Assembly: GCF_001949145.1 (NCBI RefSeq)
Contig: NW_019091476.1
Coordinates: 1,150,203 to 1,214,202, forward strand
Length of the DNA stretch: 64,000 nt
Reading direction: 5' to 3'
Source: Acanthaster planci
Taxonomy: Eukaryota > Echinodermata > Asteroidea > Valvatida > Acanthasteridae
Both the position numbers and the translations under genes were made by a program. Under the pieces are notes generated by a model. The model was not told where the DNA came from. It made no database searches and saw nothing but the letters and a program-made list of their open reading frames with translations. Of the stretch, positions 14,501 through 29,500 are shown piece after piece (position 1 is the first letter of the stretch; every line of letters begins with the position of its first letter).

Positions 14501-17500
14501 NNNNNNNNNNNNNNNNNNNNNNNNNNNNNNNNNNNNNNNNNNNNNNNNNNNNNNNNNNNNNNNNNNNNNNNNNNNNNNNNNNNNNNNNNNNNNNNNNNNN
14601 NNNNNNNNNNNNNNNNNNNNNNNNNNNNNNNNNNNNNNNNNNNNNNNNNNNNNNNNNNNNNNNNNNNNNNNNNNNNNNNNNNNNNNNNNNNNNNNNNNNN
14701 NNNNNNNNNNNNNNNNNNNNNNNNNNNNNNNNNNNNNNNNNNNNNNNNNNNNNNNNNNNNNNNNNNNNNNNNNNNNNNNNNNNNNNNNNNNNNNNNNNNN
14801 NNNNNNNNNNNNNTAAAATAAATAAATAAAAATGAGTATGTTGGCAATACCTATTCCATCAAACACTAGGCCGGGATCTGGCCTCCTGGTGTCCACTACA
14901 AAACCATCACTGCTTCTGAGCGTGTGCAGACCAGCTTTGTTGAATGCCCGTACATTGCTGAAGTACCGCACTCCACTCTGTAGGTCCAGGCTGGTAAACT
15001 CAGTGGAAGTTGCATCAGCTGGAAAGCTGTGATCAGCAAACTGACGGATATCTTCACCTGAAAAAGTAATATTCAAATAATGTTGTGATAGGGGTTTTTG
15101 TAGGGTTCCCTCAGCCTCAGGCTATTAGTTGTGCACTGACAATGCAGTGATGAATTTCATCCTGGACACCTGGTGCGTGTACTCATACACATCCTTGAGA
15201 GGCACCTGGTTGTAGTGTACTCACCTACAGGATAGTCTGAGCATCACCTGGTTGAGAGTGTACTCACCTCCAAGATAGTCTGACCATCACCTGGTAGTGA
15301 GTGTACTCACCTCCTGGATGGGTGCTGAGTGCCACCTGGTACTAAGTGTACTCACCTACCAGATAGTCTGAGTGCAACCTTGTAGTGAGTGTACTCACCT
15401 CCTGGATGGGTGCTGAGTGACACCAGGTAGTGGGACATTGCATGGTCTGAAAACATTCCCTCCCAAGAAATGAAGCTGACAGATGTCAAGTAATCTGTGT
15501 CTGTCCTGGCATCAGCTGCAGGGAGGTCCTTTACCTGAAACAAAACATTTACACAAAATGAAAGTTGAAACTGTAAAAACATTTTTTGTGCAGAAATACA
15601 CTTCTCTTCGTACACACACATACCTCAATTTCATATGACCATTCGCATTTACAAGACTCACCTTCATGCTTCTTATAGTCGAGACTTTTGGCGGTGTAAC
15701 GTCGGGGACAATGCCATCTGACTTGAACACAGCATATATATTGGCATCGTACCAGGCTCGAACAAATATGTGATATGTGACTCCCTGCAGGAGCTTGTGC
15801 TCTAATGATGAAGAATGTACCCGAACAATGCAAAAGAAACCAATAAAATGATAAACATAAATTGAATTACAAATGAGCGAAGTCATATAGGGTTATGGAG
15901 GCATAACCTGCTTGTCTGCACTCCATTCCAAGTGCGCAATGTTTTATATTCATTTAGGTAAAGAAAAAGGCAACAACTAATAAAGAAAAGAGAGAAATCG
16001 ATTTTAACATTCACTGGCAAAGACTCATGGGAAGGTAAAGATGAAAATGAGACCAAAGACATCTAAAACAATCCTGAGTTACCTTGAGTTACAGTGATAA
16101 CCATGTCCAAACTTGACAACATGAGAAAGATAATTACCAGAACAAAGAAGGCAACAAACAAGGTGAACATTATGATCATGAACTGGTCAATGACAAAGAT
16201 ACATATGGAATTCGTGAGAAAATTAAAGACAAATAAAATGACACCAATTAAAATAAAGGTAATAAAATGTCAGTGACAATTCTATATTGAATTTGAACAT
16301 CTCTTCCTCCACTGTGCTGGAAGTCTTTCATGTTTGAGATCTGTTGTCTTTTTCACAATCTTTTAAATATTGTTGTCACATTTTATCCCATGAATATTTC
16401 GTTAAGTAATGTTGATTTTTCATTGGCCTGACACCTCATAATAATTGAGAGTGCTATCCTGGTTAGCAACCTCTGGCTGGTGCGTAGGTATAAAATGCCG
16501 ACATGCAGGCAGCTCGGCCTCTTCCTTTTGTTTGCCATCTGCAATACATACTGGACTGTCCTCTGCAGTGTACATTAATATTACACCGGTATCAGTGGCA
16601 TAGCTAGGATTTTACTAGTGGGGGGCACAAGGGGGCACCAGCATCTTATGGAGGGCACCAGCTTTTAGTGGTATAGTTTTGGGGGCAAGTTTTAGTTGGC
16701 CTTGTTCAACATCCATATTCATCTGTTCGTTTTCGACCAGCATCAGCAATCAACTAGTTAAGTTGCATCCAGACCTAGCCCGCCTATGTGACCTCAGTAG
16801 AGCACCAGCAGCCTGAGAGCCGTTACCACCATTCATTGCATGAGCGTATTACCGGCATTTGGAGTATTGTCACTAGTGATCAATTATATTAGCCAGTGCG
16901 CAGCTTTACTTTAAATTACTTTACTTTAAATTGCTACAACTGTCAACAGCCAACACCACAGCCAATTTCAACCAAACTCAGCCATATCATCTTGGTATGT
17001 TATGCACTCTGATTAGGGTTAAAGGTCACCTAGTAGTAAGTTGCGGTCATTTTACCAAAATTTTAAGAAGCTGCTTCTACCACAGTTTTCATCTGATAAA
17101 GCCAAAGTTGTTATCTTTGGCTCATGGTCACCTTGTGGTGGCTAGCAGTAATTTCACGATCTGTAACATTCTTCAGCGGATTTTAGCCACATTTAGTTAA
17201 ATGCTTTCTTGTTCGAAGCTCTTGCGGATTTTGGACAGAATTCACTCAGTGAGTAGTGGTCATTTTTTTGGGAAAAAAACAATTTCAACTAAATATTGTC
17301 AGTTATAGCCCTTTTCAAGTTTTGCATGAATTGTTTGCAGATTTAAGGCAAAGGTCAGCGAGTGGTCAGTATGTCATTTTCATTAGTCATTATCCGACAA
17401 AGTCCAAATTCAGTCATTTTTTGAAGTACTATGATGTGACTGGGGCAACATGTGTTCAGTTAAATCAGTTGGATCTGTCAAATGGAGTGCTTTCATTCTA

Positions 17501-20500
17501 TCTACAACTTGTATGGGCGGCCAAAGTTTGCACAAAATATCACCTTTTGTTTGCGTTTCTATTTTACCTGAAATTTGATCAAAATGGACATCTATCCCAT
17601 TAATTTTAAATAGGGTTGTATGCATTATTATCTAGTGTTCTGATAGCTGAGTAGGATTTTAAACACTTTGTGAATTATTGCTTTACTTTTGTACTGACAG
17701 CCAACTAAAGGTTTAGCAGCTACTTACAGGAAAGCACGGCTGTGACGTCAAAAGAACAGACCCTATAATTATGTACAATTAGTAGACAAAGTCCATTGTT
17801 AACCATACGGCACCGACATCCTGTTCTAGTTGTAAGTTATAAGTATTTTACCTATTTAAGATTCACCTTATCCAGAAAAATATGTTGTTAAAAAGAGAGG
17901 TGACCTTAATGAATCTGTGCATTTGTTATTGTTTCTGTGCTGAAAATTTCATGCAAAACAAACTCCCTGGTTCAATAACCAGCTCGCCTGTGACCCCTTG
18001 GTGTGTGACATCAGCATTTTGGTGCCTGGTGATAGACTGCCTCTCAATGTACTTGTTCCCTGGGTTCCCTTCATCACCTGCTTATTGGGCAAGCCTGAAG
18101 CATCGTCATTAGAGAATGCCACAATAATTTCAACTTCTAAAAGAAGATCGTAAATAATAACATCTGCAACTTCTATCATTTCATGCTAACATTAGATTTT
18201 ACTATATAGCTCCTCAAATATGATCCCTTCAAGCCTGCCTACCCTCATCCAGCACAATGATAGCATTGTCGTCCTGTCCAACATCAAACCATACTCTCTC
18301 ATTCACTGGATCGAAGACTCCGACTGGTTCAGATGAAGAGTCATCCCCGATGCTCCATTCACACCTGCAAATATATAGAGGGATAAGAAAATGCATATAG
18401 GCAGTATGGTTGTTTGAGCTTGCGGTATATACGAGTATGGACACTACGCCGGCAGTCTAAAGTGCATGTGATGGTGGGGAGTCCTTGCAAACTTCTAGGG
18501 AACATGTGGCTCTCATTCCAAGAAATAATGGGTAATTAAAAAGGGGTCGCCCAATTTGCCTTTGAATTCAATCATTTTTAGACAGAATTTGAGTGAAATT
18601 TGCGTGACGTGTAAATACGACAAATAAGTTAAAAAGTGCACTCTTTCAAAATGACAGTCAAATTGTATTAAATTTGAATTTGCAAAATGTTAAATTATTT
18701 GCATATAGATGGAAATGAAAAACACCCTAAATCTGCCTTGTAACTGAGGGCAGCAGCTCTACCAACAGAAAAGTGGACTCAACAACTTCTGTGTATTCCA
18801 ACTTACCACTTGATATCCAGTCCTTTACGATCAGTGATTCGCCACACTGCAGCCGCTGTGTGTTGGGTTGGGGTGTAGTCTATGTCAGTCACAGCTTCGA
18901 TATCCTCGTACATGAGATCCAGTACATCCAGCACTTCTATCTCAGTGTTAGGATTATCTAGAAGCGTTGCAAGTTCCAAAATTTTTAAGTGCCACAATCC
19001 TAAAAATACCTAACAGCTGGATGTCTCAATTTTTCAAACGGGATTTCAATAAATGTGAAGTATTAATTGACTAATGGTCACTTTACCATTTGTGACTCGC
19101 AACCTCACCCTGCTGGAGTGTCTATTGACATTGTTAAATTCGAGACTCATATGAGATACTCTCGCACTAATTTCTGAATCATTTATTTGTGGTATGAAAT
19201 ATCGTTTCAGTTGTTTTTTCTATTTTTCTGCTTTTCACTGCTAAGTTGAATTACATTAGATGCTGAGTACAAGAGGCCTACTTACTGTTGGATACATCGG
19301 TGCAAGACTGGTCTGGATTACATGCCCTATCAATGGGTGCACATGCACAATGACCTTCGCAACTTGAAGGTGAACAATGTCGGAGCAGAACGAGAGTGCC
19401 CTCATTTGATGAGATCGCAGATATTTCAAAAGCTGAATGATGACGAGAACTTGGTAGCCCAACCTTAGAAAAACCAATAATGACCAACAATGGCCAACAT
19501 TTAATTTCTTATTAGAACGTTTCATTTGTATGAGCAACCACATGGTATGCCAATACAATTCTAATATAATTTCAACCAACTGTTATTACCAACAAGCTTT
19601 GATATTGGTACAAAATCGTTGGTACTGCGTACTGACCAGCAGTAACACCACAAAAATAAAAGAAAATAATCACACATTATTGTGCAGTTATAAAGAGCCA
19701 AGACAAAAATTCCCAGATTTGGTATCTCAGGCTTCAAATGTTATTTCTGCCCACTGCAAAACCCGAGAGATTTTGCTAAAAGTGACAACATATAAAGTAA
19801 CTTGCAATAATCAAAGTTTGACTAAAAGCTATGCTGCGCTTGCAGATAAGATTTCATTTTCAGCTTCCTGTAACAGAATAAAGATTAATCGACAAAATCA
19901 CAGTAATTTACCCCATTCACAGCCCAGATGGAGACGTAGAGATATGGAGGAGAAATGTCTGCTATGCTGCCCTCTAGAGGTACAATGGCTGTCTGCACAA
20001 TTCCCTCGTCCAATGGCATGCCGTCATCACTGTGGTTGATTCGGGCTGGTCCATGCTTGGGAGACAAAACGATAATCATTCTAGTGATAACAGAAGGGTA
20101 TTTGATCTAACAGGTAATGGAAAGTAAGACGGCCTTCAAAACCGATAGAACATAAACAAAAATAAAAGAAAACAAAACTGTGTCAAGGAGATTGAGTAAG
20201 CTAGCATGAAGGCAGTCTGCCCATGCCATATGAAAATTTGAAAATGCAACACTAAACCTTATCCGAATAACAGAATAAATCAAAGGAAAAATATATGCAT
20301 GCTTGAAAATACCACCAACAAACGTTGGAAAACTTAATACTTGCTTTTGGTTTTTGTCTTCAGATTTTGAGCAACCTATTCAATTACAATTCTTAGAGCT
20401 ATAGTCCTCCAAATTTTAATGTCCGGCAAAAAATCCACAATCTGTTTTTCATATTTCAACAAAGATACCGGAGTGAGCTGCGAGCCACCGTAGGTGCGTC

Positions 20501-23500
20501 CGACAGAGACAAAGTAGTGGCTGATACCGGAGTGTACATCAGCAAATCCCAACCAGGCCAAAGCTAAGGAACCATTGGAGGTGCTGTTGTCTTCAAGCCA
20601 TGACATCCAGCCGTGGTGGTGATGGTGGGGAGATGCGGTATTGGTCTGATTTGGTTCTGTTGGATCAATCCAGTCAATATGGTGACGCTCCAAGTTGGCA
20701 GCACTTTCTGTGCCCACGGCAAATGTCCCAACAGACGGCGGGCTAAAATCAACCTACAGAAGACGAATGTGACACAATAAACGATAAATAGCCTTATCCT
20801 AGCAGAACAAGCTGGGAAAGTGGGGCACTGGCTGAGGCGACAACCCCTATGACAGACGATGGAAAGTACTTTATCAAGTCGCAACAGAGGTACAGTTTGC
20901 AAGGGGCACTTGGGGGCCTTTCGTTGTGGAGGGGGCATTCAGTGGCTTCAGTCACACTTAAAACACTGACTGTCAAGCTGATTATAGCCTTCTCTTATTT
21001 CTGAGCGGGGGGGTGGCACAAGAGGGGGACAGGCCTTGAGCAGCGGGATGCTCTCCCGTCCCCCACCACTGACTATATCACTCTGATATGGTCTTGTTAC
21101 AGTCAAATTATTTGTGCAAGGTTACTCAAAAGGTGGGTTTTTTTAATTTTAAATCCTGAAACAAATGTTTTGCTTCGAACACTAACAGTTTCAGGGCCAT
21201 GATAGGATCCTACATCAATTTTGAGAGTGACAGGTATGTCCGATTCACATTTTTATTTCACAACCTGGTCCTTGCTGAAAGTAAGTAGTGTTTTTAATTG
21301 ATTTAAAAAGAAGGCAAAAAGAGGGAAAAATTATACCAAAGGTAAAGTTCTAAATAGGAACACAATGATTGGATATGTACGTACTTTGTTGCAGAAGTAA
21401 TGGAGGCTATCAAGCAAGGTAAATTTTGCACAAAAACAGGGATTTAGTTTGGAAGTGGATATGATGCATGTCATTTACCAACACAGGTTCTGCCTTAGAT
21501 TCCGTACAGAGACTAGCGAGGTTGCAAGCCACCACGGTTGCGATGTAACGACTTCCTTCGTGTAATGTCAGATTGGTGAAGGTGTGATCAATCTCGCTCC
21601 CTGCAATCTGCCATGAAGATAGTAATATCCCTTCAGAACTTCAGAAATAGTTAATTATTGTAATAACATGAAACGCGAGTCTGCAGAAATGTCTTTACTC
21701 TTAGTATCACAAAGTCTGAATAGCTATCAGCAACTTTTACCACTGTGTCTGTCTTTGATCATATTACATGTACAAGGTTTAAAAAATTAACTTGTTCATG
21801 TCAGGACAAAATCCCATCACAATTGACCAAACTTTGTGCAACTTGAATATTTACCTTCATTGGATGTATGCCAACATCTCCATTATGGTGTGTGCTAACA
21901 GATATGTACTGGTCTTTAATGCCACTCTCTGGGTCACGGAACTTCCAGGAAATGTGAATAACATCGCGTAAAACCTACAAGAAAAATATGCAGATCCAAC
22001 CAAACATTTGAAAATGTAATATTTTTATATAAATAGTATTTCCAATTTCTCCTGCTGACAGAATCTTCTTACCTGGGTATTTTGGACAGCCACCCCCTTA
22101 CTCTTAGCAGCGGGTGGATCCACCACATCAGGAGGGCTAGAGTCCACACGGAACCCATTAGATGTAGCCTCACTCCACGCACTCACTCGGTTATAGGCGC
22201 GCACGGTGATGTAGATATCAGTGTCTACTGGCAGCTGGTCTGACACTGGTAGAAATATAAGAGCACCCTCCGACAGCTCAATGCGTGTAGAGGGGAAAAT
22301 GTCCGCAGCTCCTGGTGTAGTGCCCGCACGCCATTCGTAGTGGGAGAGACCAGAGTGAGGGTCATGGAAGCCCCACCAATGCGCTTGCAGTCGAAGCCTA
22401 CAGATCGATGTAAATATCAGTACCAAAAATATGCCTAATGGTTCATCAGCATTGTGTGAATCATTACTAAATTTATAAGTCCTGAAGCATTGAAGATCCA
22501 TTAATCTGGCACGCTTGATTTTATTCATGTGTGCATTACTTGTGTCCATTAACCTCTGATTCCAAGAGTAACCAAATTCACAATTTGACAAGTTTGTTTG
22601 TATCCATCATTTAAAATAAACACCAAAGGCTAAACTTAGCAGTTAAGGACACAAACAAATTTGAAGGAGTGGTGAAACTGAAAAATGAGAAACTCACAAT
22701 AAAACCCACCGATGGCGGATGCCTGCATTGTGCCAGATGTTTAGCATTAACCGACCCTAGATCTGTTCTGAGACTGTGCTTCAATTATCCATCCATTCAA
22801 GAATATCCAGCCATGAACGAGGTTGGGCTGGAATCCCCACTGTACATACACGCAATATTAGCTGCAACATTTTACAAATTGGCTAAATAAAACAGGATGT
22901 GGAAGGTTGTAAGACTCTGTATTAGCAGGATTTATAAAACTTCCAATACATTATCCAGGCTAGTGGTGAAATTGCAGAGCCTTAAGGCTCATTCTGACCA
23001 AAAAATAAATCATCCCCACACTGGAAGTTTGTAAAAGACAAAAAATACTACAATTACACAAAAGCATAAATTTAGACCCCCCCAACTGTGGTCTTGAACT
23101 GTGACATAACCCCCCCACCCCTCCATGATCATGATTTTGACTCCACGTAGGCCTAATGATGATGTCACCTTGAGGACTGGTAGCTGACGTCACCGCCCCC
23201 AGCACTGCCATCATAAACCCGCCCTGGCACAGGGGGCGTGTCATCAACCATGACCCCATCAGAGGTCACTGAAGTACAAAGGCCAGCAGCATTACAAGCT
23301 GTCACTGTCAAATAGTAGGTCAGACCTGGCACCAGATTCAGGTTTCCCGCATGAACATCTGAGAGGGAAGACACAGTACTCATCAGACGAGTGGCAAAGC
23401 TGCAAGGATATTGCACTGCTAGTATACGCTCTGTTCTTTAATCTTATCGGTGATTCAATTATGGATGAAAATGTGTTTCAAATGCAGGGCAGAGACACAC

Positions 23501-26500
23501 ACATACAAAATTTAATGAACAATTAACGTCTTTGAAAATTACCAGTCTCTAAGCCCACGTGTTGCTCAGGCACGACATCAGTACACCCTGGACATAACCC
23601 GGCCCTCCACGAATACTCAAAGATGGAGCTGTGCGGATCATGAAACCCTTCCCAGAATGCCCAAAGCATGGTTCGATCGTCCTGGAAGTCTCGATCTTTG
23701 TGATTGGCTGGCGCATGGGCTGGGTTTCCATCAAAGACATGACCAGCCAATGGGGGGCTAGCATCAACCGTGAAAGCTCCATAACTCTTCAGAGTGATCA
23801 GGCCTACTGTATTGATGGCCTAAAAAGGAATTCGACACAACAGAAATGAAAAGTGGAGAATCTGTTTTCGCTATAATCACAGTAATAAAATAAAAACCGA
23901 ACTTTGCTTGCGGTTTTTACTACTTAAAGAAAGTCAGATACAAGGGCTCTCCTGCAACTTACCTTAACAGAAACAAAATATGAGTGACCTTCCTGAAGGG
24001 CCAAAGGTCGTGAAGGGTCACTGATCCCAGTCTCTGTGCTCTCTCTGGTGAAAGGCATGATGTCTGCGTGACCTGGATGTGACCCCACAGCCCACTCAAA
24101 ATACGCCACACTACTCTCCTTGTCTGAGAATATATCCTTCCAACTGAAATTACATCAAATTTCAGTGATCAATTGAAGTGTGCATATTCAAAGTGCTGAC
24201 CCTTTATCGGTTTGCATATGGCAAATAATACCGCCAAGCATTTACCACGACAGCATGTTTGATAGGTACTAAATGGTGTCTTTAATTACAAAAAGGTGTT
24301 TGCATACAGTATCAATTACTTGATTTGAGATACACTTGGGCTCTGTCATTGACTTGATGAAAGTTATGAGCCACTCCGGTGATGTTACCTCAATTAAAGG
24401 GGTCATTATTTGTTAAAAAATCTCAGCATTGTGGAAAGTTTACATACAGTGCGTATCATGCAAAAAGTTAAATTTGAAATAAAGCCGGCCATCAAGCAAC
24501 CTCGTGGAGACTAACATTTTTGCATGCCAATCAGGACGCTGGATGCGCCACGTGTATTGAAAAATAAAGCATGGCATTCTTTTTGGCTTTTTATGGTCCA
24601 AAATGTGTTTAGCGAAATGAACAAACATTGCAAACAATTTGAAATTGTGTTAAACCTTTCGAGTCCGCAGCTAGGATGTTTCCGACATTGTTGTGTGTCA
24701 ATTGCTTTTGCTTCTGTCTTTAACCTTAACAGTCCTGAATCCTCCAATTTTAATATGATTTTGCACACACCCTAGCTAGGGAGTTAGGGTTAATGGTAAA
24801 TCCCTCTTTTATCAGCAAGTACATGTCACAATCATTTGGGCATTACTATTTTCCAGAAAACTATATGAATACAAAGTTTACAAATCTCTCTGTCATTATA
24901 TTTTTGTCTACCTTGCTGACATAGAAGTTGTTGAGCGGATAAAGCTGCCCCCAACGTCCAATGTGTGTTCGCCATTTACGACAGGAGGAGATGCATCAAT
25001 GGTGACTGGGTCAGCTACCACTTGGGACGACAGGCCAACAAAGTCAGTTGCTGGTGAGAGAATAAATAATGTACAGTCAATATTACATTTAATGGAACTG
25101 CTAAGAAGAAATGGACTGCCTTAAAACATTTCAAAACTTGAACAGAATGTCACTTGAAACTTGACTCTGATAGACACAAGACATTATTGTAAACTAAATG
25201 CTTTCAATGAACAATTGATCATCCTAAAAAACTTGCACCACAGTCTTGACAAATAGCTTGAGTCCTAGACCATCATAGGCCTAAATTTTGTTCCCCACAT
25301 TAAAAGCAGTGCATTAAAACTCATCTGCCCTTTCAACTCCAGAACTCCCTCCCACGCATACCTCTCACTGTAGCATAGTATGTGTGTCCATTTTGTAATC
25401 TTATGCCATGTACGATAGCACTGTTAGTAATTCCAACCCGGGTGAACTCCTTTACATCACTGCCACCTCGCATCGATCCTGAAATGAAACAAGCCTACGA
25501 CCATGTGAATAAAGTAAATCAGAGGGTACAAATTAAACAAAAGTAAACACAAAGATTGACTTACAGTTTTTAAGCATTTAGTAAGATTTTAGATTGTGTT
25601 GGACAATACAAAACTACTGGGTATCATAAAGTGTATGTTTTAGAAGTGTACAAAATAACTGTTGTTCATACCAATGGCATATTCATAGTATCTGATCCCC
25701 GTGTGATGACGTGCCATGCCGTGTTCCTCAATGTCGATAAACGATTCCCAGTGTAGCACTAACTCGGAGGTGGAACTCTTTATGAACAAAACAAGAAAAC
25801 AAAAGGGTCATGGTCTGAGCAAAATCTAAATGATCCTTTCTGAAAACATGACACACACATACAAAAACTGGCTATTTGCAAAGAATTCTGACTTTACATC
25901 AAAAAAGGACATCGGGTATGTAACAATATCCCAGAACTTCCCGACTGACATTTTATTGAATGAGTTCTTTAAAGACAAGGTGGCAACATGTATGTTACTT
26001 GATAGTGTTGATGTTGGCTCCTTCCGACCCAAACAGAGCCAGGGGTTGGTGGAGTTGTGTCAATGACAACGCCATCGCTGCAGTTGGACACGGCGGACAG
26101 CCGTTCATTCCAACCCTGGTGCTGGAGTGTCACTTCATCGGCATGGATGCAAATGCGATATCGTTTGCCATGTTCAAGGGCTAAATCTGGAACGTTGACG
26201 AACTCTTTATCTAGTTATCAAACAAACCCACATAAATCTGAGAGTGAGAGTGGAATAGTTGTACTCAATTTATCTCTCATTGCTGTAGATTTGTCATTTT
26301 GCCTCCAGCACTTTTTTAAAGCAATTTCAACCCAAGGGAACATTAAATTAAATTTTCATTCTTCGTACATTTCCACTGCAGCAATACCTTTCCCAAGTCT
26401 TTTACTCTCAGGCAATCCTACCTGTATCTCCGCAGGCCTTCACATGAGGGTGGTCGCATGGATACTGCAGACCACTGTCCAAATCTCCAAATTTAGTAGA

Positions 26501-29500
26501 TCCAGTGTCCTCAATGGCTGCCCAGACGTAGGCCCTGTGACGCAGTGTGGGCCAGACGGCCGATAAGGAGGAAGTGGATGAAACATAGTTCTTGTCTGGT
26601 TCCGGCCACAACGCATTCTGCTCCAAGTTCACTTTATCTGATAAAAAACAGCAGTCCTCATATTGTGAAAAAACACAACTGTAAAAATAATTTTTGATTT
26701 TTGAGTCGTGGACAATTTCTAGTACCATTAACACCAAGAGTTTCTTTACATAGGAAATACCATTATTAAACAAAATAAATATTATTTCTAAAGTATCAAA
26801 AACCAGATTTCTAAAAACAGAATTGAATCATTTAAGGGACTTGCAACTGATGCAAATACATGCAAATTGCCAGAGTTCTTCAATTTTCCTTTGTATATCC
26901 AGGGGACCTCCATTTATCTATTCAGACCATGAAAGGATTGTGTCCACCAAACACAGTTACTTATGTGTTGTAAGCATATCCCCCAAAAATTAATTTCTTA
27001 CAACGGTGTTGTGTTGTCTTTTGTTGTCTTGTCTTGTCTTAAGACTCATTGCAACTGAATCTGAAAGATATACTTACGATCTGCATCAATTACAACATGG
27101 GGGACGATGAGTGTCATCATTTCATCACAATCTACGATCTCAGTGCTGGCTATGGATGACAGACCAGCCTTGTTGTAGCCCCTGACTGATAACCGATGAC
27201 AAATATCCAGGTCCAAAAGTCCGCTGTACGATGCAGTGAAATAGGCCTTTTGAGAAGCAAAATAAATATAATAAATTTGTTTTGAATGTTTTAACTTTTA
27301 AGGACAACCTGTTAAATGGCTCACACATTTCTTTCGTTCGGATGACATCTTTTTAAGAAAATGGCTATACAAGAAGTCTGTTGTAACTTTGAACTTAACG
27401 ATGCTGCAAATCTGTGTTACGTTTGCGCATAAAACGGTCATTTGGATTCAAAACATGGAGAATCTTACCACGTTTACAGTTATCACCAAATTCTCAATTT
27501 TCGTCCACTGACTCAACAGGGCTCCGTCATTACCATCTTCAGCAATGCTCCACTCATAGAAATCCATCAATTCCTGTGGGTTGTCATGAAGGACGTAATC
27601 ATGCGCAAAAGGCTGGAAGGCCACGTGGATCTCTGTTCTGCCTTGTGTGGACTCAATGTTGCTGACCGTGACCTGACCGACCTCAGGAGGTTGGGATAAT
27701 ACCCAGAATCCATCAGTCACGATGGGTTGGAAGCAAACGCTAACATGACACAACTGAACCTGCCGAATATAATTTCCTGATATTAATCAAATTGAATCCA
27801 GATGTTAAAACTGAACCAGTAGACCTGCGTACATACATATTAAAAGGATAGATGATTTGAAGATTCCTTGGGAACATAATTGAGCCAATAAAATTTGTAA
27901 GGAACTTATTCCATATCCCTTTAATTTAAGTTTGTGTATTTTCCATAAGGCACAAATGCCCACAACAAAAATTGAAAACCAGAGCCGGTTAAATGGGAAA
28001 AAAGAAGTGTGTTCAAAGTTATGCGCACAGCTGATGAATATTCACACTCTGTTTCATGCTTGGTATAATTAGGTTCGGCAGTGCACACATACACTTGTAA
28101 GTTATTGTAAGCTGTTGCAGTGGAAGAGTTTTCTACTACCTTTGATCTGAAGTGACCTCCACTTTGAAACCCTATATCAGCCCCAATATGTTGGAATGTC
28201 ATGCCAAGATCTTGATCACCAAGTACTGGGATCCATTCCAATGTCGTGTTCTCAGCCTCTGTGGGGAATAAACCAATTTATCACTAAAATCAATAACTAT
28301 ATGTCCCATTGTCTTGATGATTCTAACATTCTCTCTTGCTGTTTTGCCTATTTAAATTGATTTGATCAGAATGAACCATCGCTAAGGAAAATAATTACTT
28401 GGGATCAAAGTTATTCAAACTATTCTTAATCGAAACTTTCTAACTTGGATTTACCGTGGTATGCCTCAATCTCTTGTTCAACCGTCCAGAGGACGTTGGT
28501 CACAAAGGGCTGCAGCATGTCAGGGATGGTCCAACGAGCTGCGATGTCTGAGGTAGAGGCCTGATAGGTGATGTCATCCTGACAGGGTTGATCGGCAGGA
28601 GATGAGTGGTGGGACAACCCTGGATGAACAGATGCTGCACAAAAGGTTCAAGAAGCTGCTAATGATGAGATGTGGCAGAGATCTTGAGGAAGAGTCTAAT
28701 GATCTACGGTTATTTTCATACCAAGTTTTGCCCTCAAACCGACGTACATTAACACTGTTCGAGATTTGCGAAAAATCAAAAGCTTGCTTGGGTTGAATTC
28801 GAACGCACAACCTTCTGTGTACTAGTGCAGATGTTTTAACCATACTGGGCCACAGAAAGGGATAGGATCTGGTGGCAGGCTTGATTCCAATGCAACATCA
28901 GGTGGCACTGATATCGATGATATGAGATCGGTTGATAAAGAGAGAGTTAAAGTGTAACTCCCTAGGGTAAGGGTCAAGCCTTGAAAGGGTTGATAAGTGA
29001 CACGAGATCTAAACGAGGGGTATCTAGCCCCACTTGTCCTATTAAGTATGATATAATGTACAAGGGCATGAACTTTTAGAAAGAATCAATGTGGAACCAA
29101 ACGCATTAAAATGCTAAAGGCTTTACCTTCGTCTTGACCGCAGCCTAGTCCATCTTTGATTGTGGCTCCCTCCAGTATTTCACCCATTTGCATGATTTTG
29201 ACGCCATCCGATGTAATATTGACACTTCCAGCTTCCGAGTTGGCACGGATAGTCACGTGGTAAGTCTGTCATTTATAAATGCCAAAAACACTTTAAAACA
29301 ATGTTGGGAGAAATTGGCAACTTTTGACACAATACAGACACAAAAGTCATTCCTTAATTAGCCAAGTTTCCAACTTGACTACATGTTACAAAAAAGGTGA
29401 AGTTTTTCTTCAGCACAATTTAATTTCTATTCAGATTACCGTTAATGGAGTTAGATCCAGTCCATTCAGACGATAGAATGTTGCACTGCCGACATTGACA

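Noticed and set aside
13877-15076. Long open frames of 281-399 codons spanning the N run
   Set aside because: They are made of translated N; only the exon at 14851-15057 is real sequence.
19530-20039. Plus-strand 169-codon frame
   Set aside because: Mostly intron plus a shadow of exon 36; no recognisable protein.
26057-26566. Plus-strand 169-codon frame
   Set aside because: Shadow of exons 24 and 25, which carry the FN3-like motifs on the minus strand with proper splice sites.
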